DNA of 64,000 nucleotides from JAGVSR01 sp963825555 (GCA_963825555.1 CAWGTZ010000004.1:62001-126000); one strand, 5' to 3'; positions 9,404-17,551 are shown, counted from the first letter of the stretch. Numbers and translations: made by a program. Notes: generated by a model not told the origin, from the letters alone.

Positions 9404-9730
9404 CGACACCAACTTGGTCCGGGACTGCAGGTTGTGATGGTCGCATGGCCAGATCTCATACCGTTCTTGCGGGGCAAGAGCGACCGTGTCGGTTGAGCTT
9501 CTGGTGACCTTTCCGGGTTGGCGGGCGTGTGGATAGGCCCGCGTCCGGGGGCATCCGGACCGCACTCCGGTCGGCTCAAGGTGGATCTTAAGGGATGCCA
9601 CTTACACTTGAATTCATGGCTCGCTTCGAAAACAGGTGCCGTGCTCCCTGCTCGATCGTTTGGCCTACCCAGCCCGGCCCCACGCCGATCTGGTATTTCG
9701 CAATCAGCGGCGGCTTAGGATGAGGCAACA
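9404..9730. other. Intergenic region between RTX gene and PL14-like gene
   Basis: A 327-base gap of ordinary GC content. I see no convincing terminator after the RTX gene, no RNA gene and no supported ORF. It presumably holds the promoter of the gene at 9731. Confidence 0.4.
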
Positions 9731-10606
9731 ATGAGCAAAGCAATTTCGGCCAACCTCGTTGTGAATTTAGTCGGCGCCGTTGCGGCAACGCTGGTCGTGG
9801 GCTGGGTGATCTATTCGATGAGGGAGAGCGATGCGCCCCAGATCTGCGAGGGCCGCTATCCCTCGTCGACCCGTTTCAGCTTGACTGGGCCACAGGGCAA
9901 GGCGCTGTCCGACAGCGAGCTTCAGGCTCGCCTGGGACTGAGTGAATGGGGCATTCTCGACAACGGGGAGATCGTCAGAGACGAGAGCGCTCCGGTCTCG
10001 CCCGTCCTTGAAGTCCGCATTGCAAAGGGTACCGGCAGCGGCTTCAACACAACAATTCCGCGCGGCGGCATCAGTTTCCAGTGGTCGCCGTTTGAAATGA
10101 GCGAGCAGGCGCCCCAGTCCGCATGTCTTTCCTATCATGTGTTTCTACCGGAGGATTTCCAGTTCGCAGGGACAGGATCCCTGCCCAGTTTGTTCGTGGG
10201 GCGCGACTTCGATCCCCGCGGGGAGCCCATGAAGGGTGGGGGGTCGGCAGCCCGGGTCGGCTGGCTGAGGGATGGCAGAGCAACCGTGAGCCTCCAGTAC
10301 GCCTCGAAAGACGGGTGGGTGAACCCCGAGATCGTCGCCACGAACACCCAGTGGCCGCTGGGGCGTTGGGTTGCCGTCGAACAGGAAGTGATCCTCAATT
10401 CGATCGGCAAGAGAGACGGCATCGTCCGTCTCTGGTTCGACGGCCAATTCGCCGGAGAGAGCAAGGGCGTTGCCCTCAGAAATAAATCCGATCTGTCGCT
10501 GGGCGGCGTTCTGGCCGACGTTCAGTATGGTTCTGTCAACAATGTCGGCACCGCGCCGAAAGGAACTAAAATCCGAATGACGCCTTTTGTCATAAGATGG
10601 AAATAG
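9731..10606 (+). CDS. Membrane-anchored protein resembling polysaccharide lyase family 14
   Basis: Predicted envelope protein of 291 aa. Residues about 8-28 form a single hydrophobic N-terminal anchor, so the rest faces the periplasm. The C-terminal two thirds resembles the PL14 alginate lyase fold (beta jelly roll): LSYHVFLPEDFQFAGTGSLP at about 133-152 matches the typical 'YxVxFxxxFxFxxGGKLPG' strand. The stretch GRWVAVEQEVILNSIGKRDG (211-230) followed by IVRLWFDGQF (231-240) matches the 'W..i.q.v.lN....G.i.lWvDG' strands. This is recognition by motif shape, not by alignment, and activity could be lost. With AlgD and an RTX protein next door, a role in processing a uronate polymer is plausible. 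The 117-aa membrane protein follows within 52 bases. Confidence 0.65.
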   Translation: MSKAISANLVVNLVGAVAATLVVGWVIYSMRESDAPQICEGRYPSSTRFSLTGPQGKALSDSELQARLGLSEWGILDNGEIVRDESAPVSPVLEVRIAKGTGSGFNTTIPRGGISFQWSPFEMSEQAPQSACLSYHVFLPEDFQFAGTGSLPSLFVGRDFDPRGEPMKGGGSAARVGWLRDGRATVSLQYASKDGWVNPEIVATNTQWPLGRWVAVEQEVILNSIGKRDGIVRLWFDGQFAGESKGVALRNKSDLSLGGVLADVQYGSVNNVGTAPKGTKIRMTPFVIRWK

Positions 10607-10657
10607 GATTGAGTTGGCATTAGCGCCGGTCAGTGCCGAAAGGGGTCTAAAGCCGGG

Positions 10658-11011
10658 ATGGGGCTCTCGCGGAGGCAATTCGGGCAGATTACAGCTGGTC
10701 TCTACATTGCCGGCGGACTCCTTCTGTTGGCTGATTTCGTTGCCGACCCGGGCCGGGTACAAGCGCATATTCCGCTCGCTTGGCATGTCTTTCCGGTTTC
10801 CCTCCTCGCCTCTCTCGGCGCTGCTATCGGAGGCCTATCCGCCCCTCTGGATCCTGTCTGGTTCGTATCCTTCGAGGTCGTCGTCGCAAGCTTTCTGCTT
10901 GCGCTGATCCTGTGCGCGCTCGCACTCCTGTGGATCATTTCAGGCGGGTCGAGGAAACGGTCGCCGTCGGATCCTGACGCGCCCGAAGCACTAGACGAAG
11001 GCCAAATCTGA
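10658..11011 (+). CDS. Small membrane protein, 117 aa
   Basis: No family recognised. The sequence has about three hydrophobic spans (roughly residues 10-27, 40-60 and 67-92) and a short polar, acidic cytoplasmic tail (GSRKRSPSDPDAPEALDEGQ). It starts with ATG 51 bases after the PL14-like gene and probably shares its transcript. It may be an accessory membrane component of the same surface-polysaccharide locus, but nothing in the sequence proves that. Confidence 0.6.
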   Translation: MGLSRRQFGQITAGLYIAGGLLLLADFVADPGRVQAHIPLAWHVFPVSLLASLGAAIGGLSAPLDPVWFVSFEVVVASFLLALILCALALLWIISGGSRKRSPSDPDAPEALDEGQI

Positions 11012-11223
11012 GATCTGACAACTCCTCAGTCGGTGGCATTCGCCGGCGCGATTTTGCACCCAAATTAGTCAGTACCCGAAATTGCAATTAATCGCGTCAG
11101 TTTACAGATTATTCACGTAGAAGAAAAAATTCCTGTGCGCATCTTGCGAAATAGCCGGGAAAGGTGTTCCTTATTCTCACGCGTGGCGCCGTCCCCCCCA
11201 TCCCCCCAAGGTGCCATGTTGTT

Positions 11224-11262
11224 AAGCCCGCGGTCTCCCCCCGACCGCGGGCTTTTTATTTT
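11224..11262 (+). terminator. Strong rho-independent terminator, 213 bases past the nearest gene
   Basis: Perfect 12-bp stem (11224-11235 with 11243-11254), 7-base C-rich loop and a T-rich tail on the plus strand. The nearest upstream plus-strand gene ends at 11011, so it either closes a long 3' untranslated region or ends a small RNA. On the minus strand the tail is not U-rich, so it is a poor terminator for the nuclease gene. Confidence 0.85.
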
Positions 11263-11289
11263 TGGGCGGCGTACCGTAAAGCCCCTTGG

Positions 11290-12069
11290 CTAACGCGGGA
11301 GATAACCGGCCGCCTCTGCCTCCTCGATCGAGCAAAACCACCGTTCGCCGCGTTTTTCTCTGATGCGGATGCCAGCATATCCAGGGTCGCCGGGAATGAC
11401 GTAGACCTTGCGGCGGAACTGGGTACGCCCCTTGATGGGGCAACCACCCGGAGCGGCAGAGGTGGCCTCTTGCCAAAGGCGTTCGCGCCAGTCCTGAGGA
11501 CGTTCGCCGTCTCCTGCCCATAAGCCGATTGATGCAGCACGTGCCTCGGCTTCTTCGCCACCATATGTCGCCCAGAAAATTCCGTCGGCGAACGCGTGGC
11601 CGCTACGAACGAGTTCGGCTGCAATGTCTCGCCCCGAAGCCGTGCACATTGCTAAATTCAGGTCGCTCTCGGTTCCGGAGGGGGTGCATGTAACGTCGCG
11701 GCTCCCGCGCACGAGCTTTTCCAGGGCCGCTGCGGCGGCTTTGCCGCACGCCCAAGACGAGCCGTCGGCGCGCCTGCAGGTCTGATGGGGTTCCAGCATC
11801 GTGATGCCGTCGAGCCGAACATCGGTTTGCGCAAGTCGCAGCATCGCGGGTCCGGTCACGCGGGCTTTGCCGGAAAGCCGTTTCTCGTCGGAAACGGCCG
11901 GCTTTGCGGATAAGGCGGGTTCCGGCAACCAGTCTTGTAGGGCGGGGGCGGCGAACCAAAGGATCAGTCCAGTAACGGCCGCGAAGCTTCCAACCTGTAG
12001 GGAGCGAACGGGGGACGATGTGCGGATCGATAACGTACGCTCACTTGCGCAACCGCCTTGCGAAAACAA
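11290..12069 (-). CDS. Membrane-anchored thermonuclease-fold protein with C-terminal 'sunset' domain
   Basis: Protein of 259 aa with an N-terminal hydrophobic anchor (about 27-45) and a staphylococcal nuclease (SNase)-like domain at about 65-185 (LDGITMLEPHQTCRRADGSSWACG, AAELVRSGHAF, EEAEARAASIGLW). The usual catalytic Arg/Asp/Glu pattern is only partly kept, so nuclease activity is doubtful. The last 60 residues (CPIKGR, KVYVIPGDPGYAGI, GERWFCSIEEAEAAGY) match the short domain found at the end of many secreted alphaproteobacterial nuclease-like proteins, which PGAP names 'sunset domain'. The start ATG overlaps the upstream gene (12041-12547) by 29 bases, suggesting translational coupling. 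Confidence 0.75.
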   Translation of the reverse strand: MFSQGGCASERTLSIRTSSPVRSLQVGSFAAVTGLILWFAAPALQDWLPEPALSAKPAVSDEKRLSGKARVTGPAMLRLAQTDVRLDGITMLEPHQTCRRADGSSWACGKAAAAALEKLVRGSRDVTCTPSGTESDLNLAMCTASGRDIAAELVRSGHAFADGIFWATYGGEEAEARAASIGLWAGDGERPQDWRERLWQEATSAAPGGCPIKGRTQFRRKVYVIPGDPGYAGIRIREKRGERWFCSIEEAEAAGYLPR

Positions 12070-12547
12070 CCGCGGCCAAGCCCAGAGGGCAGCCGAGATC
12101 CCCGCGAGGATGGCCAGCCCGAGTGAGTTCTGCGTCGAAACCGAATTGGGCAGCGCGCACGGCCATTGCGGCGCCAGACATCAGGGAGACAGCGGCGAGG
12201 GCCCGGCTCAGGCGCGGAGTTGCAAGCCTGGCGCTGATCGGGGCGGAGAGTTCTGATATACTCTGACGAAGTGCCGAGGCGCCATGAACAATAGCAGAGA
12301 AGCCTTGCTGGGCTCCGTGTCCGGCATGTTCCGCTGCGGAACTGGCGAGCTTAACGGCGCCGCGGCCGGCCGCATCCGCCCCCGCGGCTCCCGCCGCCAC
12401 GCCACGGCGCCCGGCGTCCTTCAGGGCGTCTGCAGCCGCATGTGCGGCCGCATCGATTTTCTCGCGGCGTTGCCGCCGCCGCACGAGCACAGTCGTGCGG
12501 ACGTAGTCTTTCCATTCGAACCCTTCGTTGCGCCGCCACCAGAGCAC
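12041..12547 (-). CDS. Hypothetical Ala-rich protein upstream of the nuclease gene
   Basis: Unrecognised protein of 168 aa with GTG as the only start codon in the open frame. The N-terminus (LWWRRNEGFEWKDYVRTTVL) is aromatic and basic. The middle is an Ala-rich amphipathic helical region (about 30-95), and a weakly hydrophobic segment follows near 108-132. The C-terminus ends in basic FARRLRK. It may be a membrane-associated helical protein. It overlaps the start of the nuclease-fold gene by 29 bases, so the two are likely co-transcribed. Coding potential is moderate because the region is GC-rich and alternative frames are also open. Confidence 0.5.
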   Translation of the reverse strand: MLWWRRNEGFEWKDYVRTTVLVRRRQRREKIDAAAHAAADALKDAGRRGVAAGAAGADAAGRGAVKLASSAAEHAGHGAQQGFSAIVHGASALRQSISELSAPISARLATPRLSRALAAVSLMSGAAMAVRAAQFGFDAELTRAGHPRGDLGCPLGLAAVVFARRLRK

Positions 12548-12793
12548 GCTCGTGTTGTCCTCATATGTGATGACTTCGGCTCGTGACCTGACGGGAAGCC
12601 ATCGATCTCATTTGGGAGAACGGAGTGTTAGCCGAAGTTCAGGCCGGAACGTGGCAGGTTCCCGTTCATGCCCGCGTATTTTCGGATGCCGGTCGCTGAT
12701 CGTTCGTCCTAACGCGGCCGTTTAAGGTTGCTGGAACCCAAGGCCTTGGTCACCCAGGGTCTGGCCCCGGCGCAACCCGCGGAGAATGAAGTC

Positions 12794-13321
12794 ATGAACG
12801 CTTTTCGCCCTCTCCTGGCAGGTCTTTGCCTCGCCTTGGCGCTGCCCGCTGGAGCCAAGGCCGATTTTGGCCCACCCAAGAAAAAGGTCGACTGCACGAA
12901 GCCCGAGAACAAGAACAAGTCCGCATGCAATCCCAAGCACGGTGAGGCAAGTGACGACGAAATCTATAATGCCGCCTATTGGATGGCGCGCGAGGGGCGC
13001 TATGCGGAGGCACTCGACATTCTGAAGGCTGCGCACAATCCCGAAGATCCCCGCATTCTTAACGCAACCGGCTTCGCCACTCGCAATCTCGGCTTCGTTG
13101 ATGCCGCGTTGCCATACTATCAGCGGGCTCTGGCGCGCGAACCCGATTTCGTGCTCGCTCGTGCATATCTGGGCGAGGCCTATCTCATGAAGGGCGATCT
13201 TCCTGCGGCCGAGGGGCAGCTGAGTGAGATCGCACGCCGCTGCGGCACAAACTGCGAGGCGTATGCACACCTTTCTGCGAACATTGACACCTACAAGTCG
13301 AAGAGGGCTGGTCACGGCTGA
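12794..13321 (+). CDS. Secreted TPR-repeat protein, first of a tandem pair
   Basis: Exported protein of 175 aa. The ATG at 12794 starts a Sec signal peptide (hydrophobic LLAGLCLALALPAGAKA, cleaved near residue 20). A Lys/Asn-rich linker (PKKKVDCTKPENKNKSACNP) leads to TPR-like helices: DDEIYNAAYWMAREGRYAEAL, ILNATGFATRNLGFVDAALP YYQRAL (a canonical TPR) and DFVLARAYLGEAYLMKGDLPAAEGQL. It ends in a conserved RRCGTNCEAY loop with two cysteines that could form a disulfide. A longer frame from 12728 lacks a good start. The neighbouring gene at 13458 is a clear paralogue. Function unknown; periplasmic protein-protein interaction is likely. Confidence 0.8.
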   Translation: MNAFRPLLAGLCLALALPAGAKADFGPPKKKVDCTKPENKNKSACNPKHGEASDDEIYNAAYWMAREGRYAEALDILKAAHNPEDPRILNATGFATRNLGFVDAALPYYQRALAREPDFVLARAYLGEAYLMKGDLPAAEGQLSEIARRCGTNCEAYAHLSANIDTYKSKRAGHG

Positions 13322-13381
13322 ACCCGCGCCGGACTTGCGTCAAAAACGACCCCTTGGCGCGGCGCGCGCCCTGGGGCACAT

Positions 13382-13427
13382 TCGGCCCCGGATCAGACCC
13401 GGGGGCGGTTTGCGTTCATGCGCAAAC
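13382..13427 (+). other. Two adjacent inverted repeats between the TPR paralogues
   Basis: A GC-rich hairpin (CCCCGG/CCGGGG arms around 13385-13405) is followed directly by a 7-bp hairpin (13408-13414 with 13421-13427). The second is followed by only two T, so this is not a classical terminator. It may be a stability or processing element in a transcript that joins both TPR genes. Confidence 0.4.
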
Positions 13428-13457
13428 TTGGAATTTCGGGGCAAATGGAGACGCCTG

Positions 13458-14003
13458 ATGAATTTTTTACCTTCCGCTCGCCTCCTCGTGGCCGCTGGCC
13501 TCGCCTGCTCGTTCATGGGTGTGTCCGCTTCCGCCGAACAGGTCTTCTCGAAGGATGCGGGGCCGGTGCAGGCGTCTTGTGATGGGCACGCCAAGGGATC
13601 GGCTGGATGGCAGGCCTGCGTGGGGGCGGCGCGTGCGGACATGTCGGACGACGAGTTATTTTATGCAGGCTACTGGCTCGCCAAGTCCGGCCGCTATGCT
13701 GACGCCCTCATCTATCTCAATCTTACCCGAGTGAAGGATGAGCGGGTGCTCACCTACATAGGCTTTGCGACCCGTAAGCAGGGCGACGTCGATAAGGCGA
13801 TGCCGTTCTATGCCGCCGCACTCGACCGGAACCCCGACTTCGTCGTGGCGCGCGCTTATCTCGGCGAAGCGTATCTGACGAAGGGCGCGCCGGACCGCGC
13901 CCGTGCTGAGCTTTCCCAGATCGCGCACCGTTGCGGTACGACGTGTCCCGCTTATATCGATCTGGATCGCCATATTGCCGCCTATGCCGCAGCACACGGC
14001 TGA
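13458..14003 (+). CDS. Secreted TPR-repeat protein, second of a tandem pair
   Basis: Paralogue of the preceding gene, 181 aa. The ATG at 13458 is preceded by ggag with seven bases of spacing and begins a signal peptide (LLVAAGLACSFMGVSASA). The mature protein repeats the neighbour's plan: SDDELFYAGYWLAKSGRYADA, YIGFATRKQGDVDKAMPFYA, DFVVARAYLGEAYLTKGAPD and HRCGTTCPAYIDLD. The N-terminal linkers differ, with cysteines in a different pattern (QASCDGHAKGSAGWQACVG). A strong terminator follows. Tandem duplication of a small periplasmic TPR protein is the direct reading; its partner is unknown. Confidence 0.8.
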   Translation: MNFLPSARLLVAAGLACSFMGVSASAEQVFSKDAGPVQASCDGHAKGSAGWQACVGAARADMSDDELFYAGYWLAKSGRYADALIYLNLTRVKDERVLTYIGFATRKQGDVDKAMPFYAAALDRNPDFVVARAYLGEAYLTKGAPDRARAELSQIAHRCGTTCPAYIDLDRHIAAYAAAHG

Positions 14004-14033
14004 GGTGCTCCTGACCTTTCAGGAACAACAATC

Positions 14034-14059
14034 AACCCCGGCTTTAGGCCGGGGTTTTT
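14034..14059 (+). terminator. Rho-independent terminator after the TPR pair
   Basis: A 9-bp stem (14034-14042 with 14048-14056), 5-base loop and T run. The end of the convergent symporter gene (14044) lies inside it. Confidence 0.9.
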
Positions 14060-15566
14060 GTTTGCAATGAAGGCTCGTGAGGAGGGCGCTCGCTGAGCGA
14101 CCCCAGAATGAAGCCGAGAACGGAAAGAGCCAACGAGGCGAAGCCGATAACCGGTGCCGAGAGGTCGTCCAGCCCGAGTGCGGATTTGATGGGGCCAAGA
14201 CCCGCAATGGCGGAAAAGCCGAAGATAAGGGCCAGGATCGCACCCCGACGAGTTGCCCTCGGCCAGTAGAGCCCGCCTGCGAGCAGCACCACGCCGGAAC
14301 AGAAATAGATTGAACCTGAGACAGCGAGATAATCCCAGATATCCTCCTTGCCCTCGTAGAAGAGGCCCCAATAGACTTCGTAGATCGCGATGAGGACGAT
14401 AAAGATACGAGTCGCCAGAACTTGGAACTTCGCATCCGAGACGCGACCCGTTAGCGGCCCAAGAATGTCGCGGGCGATGATCGAGGACCAGCAGAACAGA
14501 TAGCTGTCCTGCGTCGACATGAAAGTCGCGAACATGGCTACGACCAGGAAGCCGATAAGCCAATCGGGCAGGGCCATTTGCAGCATCAGGGGCGTAGCAA
14601 CGAGATCGCGGTCGTCTCCATGTACCGCGAGTGCCGCGGTTCCCGCATCGCCCTCTAAGGTAAAATAGGCGAACGCAAGCACACCCAGGAAGGCCGGCAG
14701 CATCATGCGGCCCATGAAGACCAGGGACGAGATAAGATAGGCTCGGCTGACGTCCTCCTCATCTTTTACGCATAGCGCGCGGGTGAGTGCTGTCGGCCAA
14801 ACGGCCGAGGAGACAATGCCTGCGACGAAGATCATCCACAGCACGTAAGCAGGGCCGAAATTCTCGTTCACCAGCGGGTTGAAGCCCGCCTCGCCCTTTA
14901 CTCGGAGACGACGCGTACCGCCTCGCCCGCTGGCAAGATCTGCAACATGAGGCCAAGCGCGGAGACGAGGCCGATGACAATGAGGACGAACTGCGTGACG
15001 TCGGTGGTGATAACGCTGCGCATGCCGCCGTAACAGGTGTAGGCGGCTGCAACGGCGATGAGGCAGATCATCATGGCGGTCATGGTGGTTTCGCCGCTAT
15101 GCGCACCGAGGAGCGTGACGAGGAAAAGTGAGGCAATCTTGAGGAACAGCCCCATGTTGAGAATGCCGCCGAGCGCCATCACGGTGGCGCCGAACACCCG
15201 TACGTCCTGGCCATACCGCTGGCCGTAGTATTCCGGGAGCGTCAGTACGCCCGTCCGCCGCAAAGGTTTCACTATGAAACCGGTAAGCCCGATGAAGGCC
15301 GCGCCGATGAGTGCCGCGATGCCGATATGGAAGGCGGCAAAGCCCTCGTTGAAACCCTTCTGCGCATTGAAGGCGACGGTAATTATCCCGATTTCGGTGG
15401 CGCCGAGCGTGGCCACTGTGGTCCACAGGCCGAGGTCCCGTCCGGAAACGAAAAACTCGGTGAGGTCACCTTGCGCGGCTTTCCGGTCATGACGAGTCGC
15501 ATAGAGAAGCAGGGCTACATAGACCGCGAGGCAGACCCCGAGCGAGGTGAGAAGCGTGGCCGACAT
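14044..15566 (-). pseudogene. Sodium:solute symporter (SSS family), interrupted by a frameshift
   Basis: Two minus-strand frames together make one SSS-family transporter of about 507 residues. The N-terminal part (15566 to 14898) starts MSATLLTS and carries the first helices, including FVSGRDLGLW, ATEIGIITVAFN, the SSS hallmark LTLPEYYGQRYG and YGGMRSVITTDV. It stops at a TAA at 14898-14900. The rest continues in another frame, first residues KGEAGFNPLVNENFGPAY, through SSAVWPTALTRAL and ATFMSTQDSYLFCWSS, to 14044. A shift of one or two bases close to 14897-14901 restores the protein. Solute is unknown. The gene is divergent from a TetR regulator 140 bases away, its probable controller. Either a real pseudogene or a sequence error. 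Confidence 0.8.
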
Positions 15567-15706
15567 TTCTTGTCCCCCTGAAGAAGTCCCCCTGGCCGTC
15601 CGTGGGGAGACCGTAGGCCAGATCGACCTCACGTCGCATCCGTTAATACGGTCTGTGATGAACGTGAGCGGTGCACGTGGCCGCGACTTGAGATAAAAGG
15701 CGCGCC

Positions 15707-16354
15707 ATGAGCTGGGGTAAGAGCGACGAACCGGGCACGAAGCGCGGATACCATCATGGCAACCTTAGGGAGGCCCTGATCAAGGCTGCGCTCGACCTCA
15801 TTTCTGAAAAGGGTCCAGCAGGCTTCACCTTCGCCGAGGCGGCGCGGGTGGCGGGGGTCTCGCCGGCCGCGCCATATCGCCATTTCCGGGACAGGGACGC
15901 GCTCATCGCCGATGTGGCGCGACAAGGCTTCCAAGCGTTTGCCAAGACGCTGGAGACGGCTTGGGATGATGGTAAGCCAAACCCTCGCGCCGCGTTCGAG
16001 CGCGTTGGACGTGCGTATCTGCACTTTGCGCGGACGGAGCCCGCGTATTTTTCGGCCATGTTCGAAAGCGGTCTCGCCGGCGCGGATTACCCGGAGATGG
16101 CGTTGGAGGGTGACCGAGCTCTCGGTATCCTGCGCACGGCTTGTGAGGCGCTTGTCGAGACCATGCCGAAGGACAAGCGTCCGCCGGCAATGATGATGGC
16201 ACTTCATATCTGGTCGCTGTCCCACGGGATCGCGTCATTGTTCGCCCGCGGTGACCGTGCCCGCCGGCCCATCCCGATGACGCCGGAGGATCTGCTGGAG
16301 GCGGCGACGCTCATTTACCTTGACGGCCTGGGGATCCCAGCGGCCACAACCTAA
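15707..16354 (+). CDS. TetR/AcrR-family transcriptional regulator (WHG-domain type)
   Basis: DNA-binding repressor of 215 aa. The N-terminal helix-turn-helix is clear: GYHHGNLREALIKAALDLIS followed by FTFAEAARVAGVSPAAPYRHFRDRDALIADVA (about residues 14-67). The C-terminal ligand domain includes HIWSLSHGIASLFA (about 167-180), the signature of the TetR 'WHG' C-terminal family. The ribosome site aaagg lies six to seven bases before the ATG. It is transcribed away from the symporter gene, which starts 140 bases to the left, so it likely controls that gene and itself. A short imperfect palindrome sits in between at 15640-15651. The ligand is unknown. Confidence 0.88.
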   Translation: MSWGKSDEPGTKRGYHHGNLREALIKAALDLISEKGPAGFTFAEAARVAGVSPAAPYRHFRDRDALIADVARQGFQAFAKTLETAWDDGKPNPRAAFERVGRAYLHFARTEPAYFSAMFESGLAGADYPEMALEGDRALGILRTACEALVETMPKDKRPPAMMMALHIWSLSHGIASLFARGDRARRPIPMTPEDLLEAATLIYLDGLGIPAATT

Positions 16355-16501
16355 GCCCACGAGACGGTCTGCCGACACAAATCCAAAAAAAACGCCAATT
16401 TTCTCAAGCGTTCCCTCCGGAACAGCGGGGCGGGGTCGGCACGGGCATACTCCACTCATCGAAACGGTGATGACCCCACCTTCAACCCCGGAGTAAGACC
16501 C

Positions 16502-16792
16502 ATGACCCCGATCGCTTCCATCCTCTCCGCCCGGGCCGCTCTGACGGCTGTCGTTGCTCTCACGGCTCTGGCCGGTGCCAACTCGGACGCCCACGCCATC
16601 AACGCCCGCGTGAAGATGGCCTGTGCCGGCGATTACTTCTCCTACTGCAGCCAGCATTCGCCCTCGAGCCCCGGCGTGCGCCAGTGCATGCGCGCCAACG
16701 GCACGAAGCTCTCCACCCGCTGCGTGAACGCCCTCGTGGCTGCCGGTGAAGTTTCCGCCGCCGAAGTTTCGCGCCGCTCGGCCGCAAAGTAA
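16502..16792 (+). CDS. Small secreted Cys-rich protein, 96 aa
   Basis: Exported small protein. A signal peptide (about 1-32, ending SDAHA) precedes a 60-residue mature region with four cysteines: VKMACAGDYFSYCSQHSP, VRQCMRANG and STRCVNAL. Their spacing suggests two disulfides in a helical hairpin, as in the Cys-rich repeat proteins common in Rhizobiales. Related proteins are sometimes labelled phosphodiesterase without good support. Start ATG with ggag upstream. It is monocistronic as far as can be seen. Function unknown. Confidence 0.75.
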   Translation: MTPIASILSARAALTAVVALTALAGANSDAHAINARVKMACAGDYFSYCSQHSPSSPGVRQCMRANGTKLSTRCVNALVAAGEVSAAEVSRRSAAK

Positions 16793-16999
16793 GTCCACAC
16801 CAAATTCACGGCGATCGGGTCAGACGGCCGGAGGCACCCCCTCCGGCCGTTGCCGTTCCACGTCAGCGTGCGACCTCCAAAATTCCGTCCCCCCACCCCT
16901 TGACGAGACCACCTTCTGGGGCCACATATGTGAATGTAATAAACATTCACATGGGTGCGCCCATCGGGGGCGCTGCCGGTGAGGAGGAGTGTGGGTGCA

Positions 17000-17437
17000 A
17001 TGAACGAGATGGTCATGAAACTTGACGAATGGGGCCGTCCGGCATGGATCGGCCTGATGGTCATCAGTTTCATCCTGTTCTGGCCCGTTGGGCTCGCGGT
17101 TCTGGCTTTTCTTCTATGGAGTGGACGAATGGGATGCGGATGGAGCGGTAGCAGGAAGAGCAACTGGTCGGCGCGCATGGTCGACACGATGGAGCGCAAG
17201 TCGAGCGAATTTCGTGGCTTTGGCGGCGCCTTTGGATCGAGCGGTAACCGTGCGTTCGACGAGTATCGCGAGGCGACGCTGAAGCGCCTGGAAGATGAAC
17301 AGCGCGAGTTCCGTGAATTCCTGGAGAATCTTCGCCACGCCAAGGACCGGGCCGAGTTCGACCAGTTCATGTCCCAACGGCGCGACCGTCCTACAAGTGG
17401 TGGTGCAGACGCTGGAGGCAACCCGCAGGCGGTCTAA
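17000..17437 (+). CDS. DUF2852 family membrane protein, 145 aa
   Basis: Member of the DUF2852 family. The ATG at 17000 has a strong gaggaggag ribosome site 11 bases upstream, which decides it over the in-frame start at 16955. One or two hydrophobic spans (PAWIGLMVISFILFWPVGLA and VLAFLLWSG, about 13-43) lie at the N-terminus. A Trp/Ser/Gly linker and a charged helical tail rich in Arg and Glu follow (RLEDEQREFREFLENL), ending in a Q/R-rich segment. The family is typical of alphaproteobacteria; function unknown. A strong terminator follows at 17472-17502. Confidence 0.85.
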   Translation: MNEMVMKLDEWGRPAWIGLMVISFILFWPVGLAVLAFLLWSGRMGCGWSGSRKSNWSARMVDTMERKSSEFRGFGGAFGSSGNRAFDEYREATLKRLEDEQREFREFLENLRHAKDRAEFDQFMSQRRDRPTSGGADAGGNPQAV

Positions 17438-17471
17438 CACTACGGAATTTCCACTTCCCGGTGACAACCTG

Positions 17472-17502
17472 AAAGGGCCCGCGAAATTCGCGGGCCCTTT
17501 TG
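17472..17502 (+). terminator. Rho-independent terminator after the DUF2852 gene
   Basis: Long near-perfect hairpin (stem of at least 12 bp, 17472-17483 with 17489-17500) with A-rich left and T-rich right flanks, so it may work in both directions. Confidence 0.85.
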
Positions 17503-17551
17503 CCTCTGGCTGGTGCCGTCTGTCATGGAAAGGGGCTATGGTCCAACCGAC

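Noticed and set aside
15640..15651. A TetR operator in the gap between the symporter and the TetR gene
   Set aside because: The palindrome CCGT-TAAT-ACGG is short and imperfect at the centre; not enough to call a site.
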